A stretch of DNA of 64,000 bases from contig NZ_JAABOQ010000002.1 of assembly GCF_010671565.1 (NCBI RefSeq), positions 620,001-684,000 on the forward strand. Direction: 5' to 3'. The notes under the pieces are model-generated. The model saw only the letters and a list, made by a program, of their open reading frames with translations, did not search any database and was not told where the DNA came from. The first letter of the stretch is position 1. Every line of letters starts with the position of its first letter. The position numbers and the translations under genes were made by a program. Shown in pieces: positions 61,876-64,000 of this stretch. The stretch is from Spongiivirga citrea (lineage in GTDB: Bacteria; Bacteroidota; Bacteroidia; Flavobacteriales; Flavobacteriaceae).

Positions 61876-63130
61876 AATCGTTTATTTTATAGTTAGTTAG
61901 TAGGCTATTAATATCCTGTTTATCACGAATAACCTCAATAGTACTGTCATTTTTGATAGAAATAATAGCTGGGATAAAATTGATGAAATTTGGAGTCTTA
62001 ACAACGGTATAAGCTCCAATATTATCAATCTTTATAAAATCATTGGATTTTAGATTCTTAATCGAAACATCTTTTAAAACCACATCTTTCTCCATACAGG
62101 TCGTTCCAACAATGTCGTAAATTTCATTCAACTCACTGCTTTGTGTTTCTGGCTTATGAACTATTGAATGAGGAAGATTGTAGCTGTGCATTGTCGGTTT
62201 GACATTATACACCCCGCCTTCAATTAATGCAAAACGTTTGTCTTTAATCTTTTTAACGTCTAGTACCTTAGCAATATAAGAAAGTGAGTTTGAAACTACT
62301 GAAACACCGGGTTCCAAAATAATATGAGGACTATTTTTATTAAACCAGCTATTTCTTTTTAAAGTAGTTACAATGGTACTTGCATAGTCATCAAACGATG
62401 GTGTTTCCCTGTTAAGAAAACCCTTTGGCATTGGACCAAAAAAACCACCTCCAACGTTAAAATATTGGATGTCGTTTAGCTGGAAGGTATCTCTTACTTG
62501 ACATAACGTTGTTGCTATGGTTTCAAAGTTTCTTAAACTACGATCGGAAGATGATGTATGTCCATGCAATGCGTAAATGGTAATATTCATGCTCCTAAGC
62601 CTGTCAATTACCTTAGCGAATTCTTCACCATAACAATCAAAACCGAAACGACCAATTTTTAGACCTTCCTGAATGACCGACTTTCCGTCATCTCCAACTA
62701 AAGACATGTTAATACGTAATCCTACAGCAATCTTTTTCTGCGGATGCGCCTTGCGTATCTCTTCTAAATATTGAACTTCTAATTCAGAATCCAGATTCAC
62801 TATACTACCGTTAAGTATTGTTCTTTCCAGATCTTCTAGCCTTTTATAAGGACCATTGAAAATTATTTGATCAAATGAATATCCAAGTTTTAGAGCAAGT
62901 TCTAATTCCATATCAGAAACTACCTCCGCATACACGTCATTTTCTTTGGCTATTTGACAAAGCCTTGGTATATAGTTGGTTTTAAATGAGTAACCAATTA
63001 TGATCTTTGGATAAAGCTTTTCAAACGCTACACGAAGATCCTTAATATTATCAAGGTAGTTCTTTTCGTTTAAAGCATAAAAAGAATTCCCAATTCTATT
63101 TGACAATCTTTCTAAGGTATTATAATCCAT
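61868..63130 (-). CDS. Fold-type III PLP decarboxylase (DAP/ornithine type)
   Basis: 420 residues. The PLP lysine is in GYSFKTNY (Lys about 49), with HGHTSSSD (about 188-195), GGGFFG and EPGVSVV as phosphate and cofactor loops, and Cys in VGTTCMEKD (about 346-354) at the substrate side. It would decarboxylate a diamino acid, or racemise it. The altered GxxC loop suggests a substrate other than diaminopimelate. ATG 63130 starts the protein. Confidence 0.88.
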   Translation of the reverse strand: MDYNTLERLSNRIGNSFYALNEKNYLDNIKDLRVAFEKLYPKIIIGYSFKTNYIPRLCQIAKENDVYAEVVSDMELELALKLGYSFDQIIFNGPYKRLEDLERTILNGSIVNLDSELEVQYLEEIRKAHPQKKIAVGLRINMSLVGDDGKSVIQEGLKIGRFGFDCYGEEFAKVIDRLRSMNITIYALHGHTSSSDRSLRNFETIATTLCQVRDTFQLNDIQYFNVGGGFFGPMPKGFLNRETPSFDDYASTIVTTLKRNSWFNKNSPHIILEPGVSVVSNSLSYIAKVLDVKKIKDKRFALIEGGVYNVKPTMHSYNLPHSIVHKPETQSSELNEIYDIVGTTCMEKDVVLKDVSIKNLKSNDFIKIDNIGAYTVVKTPNFINFIPAIISIKNDSTIEVIRDKQDINSLLTNYKINDYA

Positions 63131-63235
63131 AATATCAACTAATTAACTCAATTTCAAACCCACTCGAAAGTTGTTACTTTCGTCCAGAATACTATTAACA
63201 AATTTCACTTTGTTTACTCGTTGTAATCAATAAGA

Positions 63236-63916
63236 TTAATTTAAATAAGGGTATCCCTTATCAATTGATTGTATTTTCTTTGCGGGAATTCCCATTACTA
63301 AAGTTAGGCTTTCAACATCATTGAGCACCATGCTGCCAGAGCCTACAACAGTGTGATCCCCTATTGATATATTTTGTTTTATACTTACTCCTATTCCTAT
63401 TGCGGTTGCCATTCCAATTTTCACACTACCCCCAAGCGTTACACCTGGTGCTAAACTCGAAAAACTCTTTAAAACACTATCATGACCAACGGAAGCTTTG
63501 GTATTTATTATACAACTATCCGCTATAATTGCATCACTATTGATTATAGTACCAGCCATAATGGCAACGCCATTTCCAATTTTCACTCCCTTTCCTATTA
63601 TGGATGAGGGGTGGATTGCATTAATAAAATTAAATTCTGGAACAAGTTTAGTAACACGTTGATGCATTTGTAACCGATTCCAATTATCCCCAATTGCGAT
63701 AATTCCTGCGTTAAAATTATACTCTTTACAAAGCCCCTGTAAGTTATCCTCCCTACCAATTACTTCATAGTCAAAAAGTCTTGTCCCTATTGGTTTATAG
63801 GAATCGACTAAACCAACAATAGTATATTCGCCAATTTGCTCCAGAATATCGACGATGACTTTGGCATGACCAGAAGCGCCAAAAATCGCGACGTTTATAT
63901 TTTTATTAGAGAGCAT
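63236..63916 (-). CDS. PglD/NeuD-type sugar O/N-acetyltransferase
   Basis: 226 residues from ATG 63916; a GTG at 63922 is less likely. An N-terminal Rossmann-like domain (VAIFGASGHAKVIVDIL) is followed by a left-handed beta-helix of hexapeptide repeats (about 95-210, IGKGVKIGNGVAIMAGTIIN). It acetylates the amino sugar made by the dehydratase and aminotransferase. First gene of the leftward operon seen in this window, with a 105-bp gap to the next gene; more genes may lie to the right. Confidence 0.9.
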   Translation of the reverse strand: MLSNKNINVAIFGASGHAKVIVDILEQIGEYTIVGLVDSYKPIGTRLFDYEVIGREDNLQGLCKEYNFNAGIIAIGDNWNRLQMHQRVTKLVPEFNFINAIHPSSIIGKGVKIGNGVAIMAGTIINSDAIIADSCIINTKASVGHDSVLKSFSSLAPGVTLGGSVKIGMATAIGIGVSIKQNISIGDHTVVGSGSMVLNDVESLTLVMGIPAKKIQSIDKGYPYLN

Positions 63917-64000
63917 AGACACTGGTCAAGTTAATTGTTTTAGTATGTGTTTAAACTTTTAATCGTTAGTACGATCATAAATTAGGTGATTTCCAAGTTT

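Noticed and set aside
63962-63975. ATCGT-TAGT-ACGAT inverted repeat upstream of the PglD-like gene
   Set aside because: Only five bp per arm, no -7 box in a matching place, and the window ends 25 bases later.
1-64000. CRISPR arrays, tRNA or rRNA genes, transposases and prophage genes
   Set aside because: I looked for direct repeat-spacer patterns, tRNA-like clover segments and typical mobile-element proteins and saw none.

Overview
The window looks like part of the chromosome of a member of the Bacteroidota, most likely a marine flavobacterium. The evidence is the AT-rich base composition, TAnnTTTG-type -7 promoter boxes in place of TATAAT, weak or absent Shine-Dalgarno sequences, a TonB with a proline run, SPII lipoproteins, and the gene families present. 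I saw no rRNA, tRNA, CRISPR array, transposase or phage gene.

Region 1 (1-2640) is the 3' end of an RND efflux operon: a truncated RND permease, a small P-II-like protein and a DUF2892-type membrane protein.

Region 2 (about 2.7-37.5 kb) is a stress, low-energy or low-oxygen survival island. It holds seven two-domain universal stress proteins (five in tandem), a small heat-shock protein, a ribosome hibernation factor, an eRF1-domain-like protein, a D-lactate dehydrogenase-like enzyme, a beta-CASP metallo-beta-lactamase with an ATP-cone/Mrr-type nuclease, a GCS2-CBS protein with an aspartoacylase-like hydrolase, DeoC/DeoD nucleoside salvage, a MacAB/Lol-like ABC exporter, an Mla-like lipid transporter and a patatin. 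It also encodes a PAS histidine kinase next to a response regulator fused to a CRP/FNR-type DNA-binding module. The strongest observation of the window is that 15 copies of a TGAY-N4-RTCA palindrome lie in the promoters of this island. In 14 of 16 predicted promoters the palindrome centre is 29.5 bp from the first base of a TAnnTTTR-like -7 box, and in the other two it is 30.5 bp. This is the class II activator geometry of CRP/FNR proteins. The simplest model is one regulon, probably run by the local PAS kinase and receiver-CRP pair, in the manner of FixL/FixK and similar in gene content to the mycobacterial Dos dormancy regulon.

Region 3 (37.4-42.9 kb) has a VOC protein, a WYL regulator, a TetR regulator with two tandem candidate operators plus a small acidic membrane protein, and a SulP transporter, Usp and beta-carbonic anhydrase cluster for bicarbonate or anion uptake.

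Region 4 (43.1-47.5 kb) is an ABC, HlyD and TolC set that resembles a type I secretion system, but the ABC ATPase domain has lost its signature motif, Walker B acid and H-loop histidine.

Region 5 (47.5-64 kb) is a surface polysaccharide locus: CpsB-type phosphatase, Wzc-type tyrosine kinase, Wza-type export lipoprotein, a PglF-like 4,6-dehydratase, a DegT aminotransferase, two MBOAT plus SGNH O-acylation pairs in convergent orientation, and a six-gene operon combining a PglD-like acetyltransferase, a fold-III PLP decarboxylase, an ATP-grasp ligase, a FemAB/GNAT transferase, an MBOAT and an SGNH protein. That operon suggests a sugar or lipid decorated with amino-acid-derived and O-acyl groups. 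The locus continues past the right edge.
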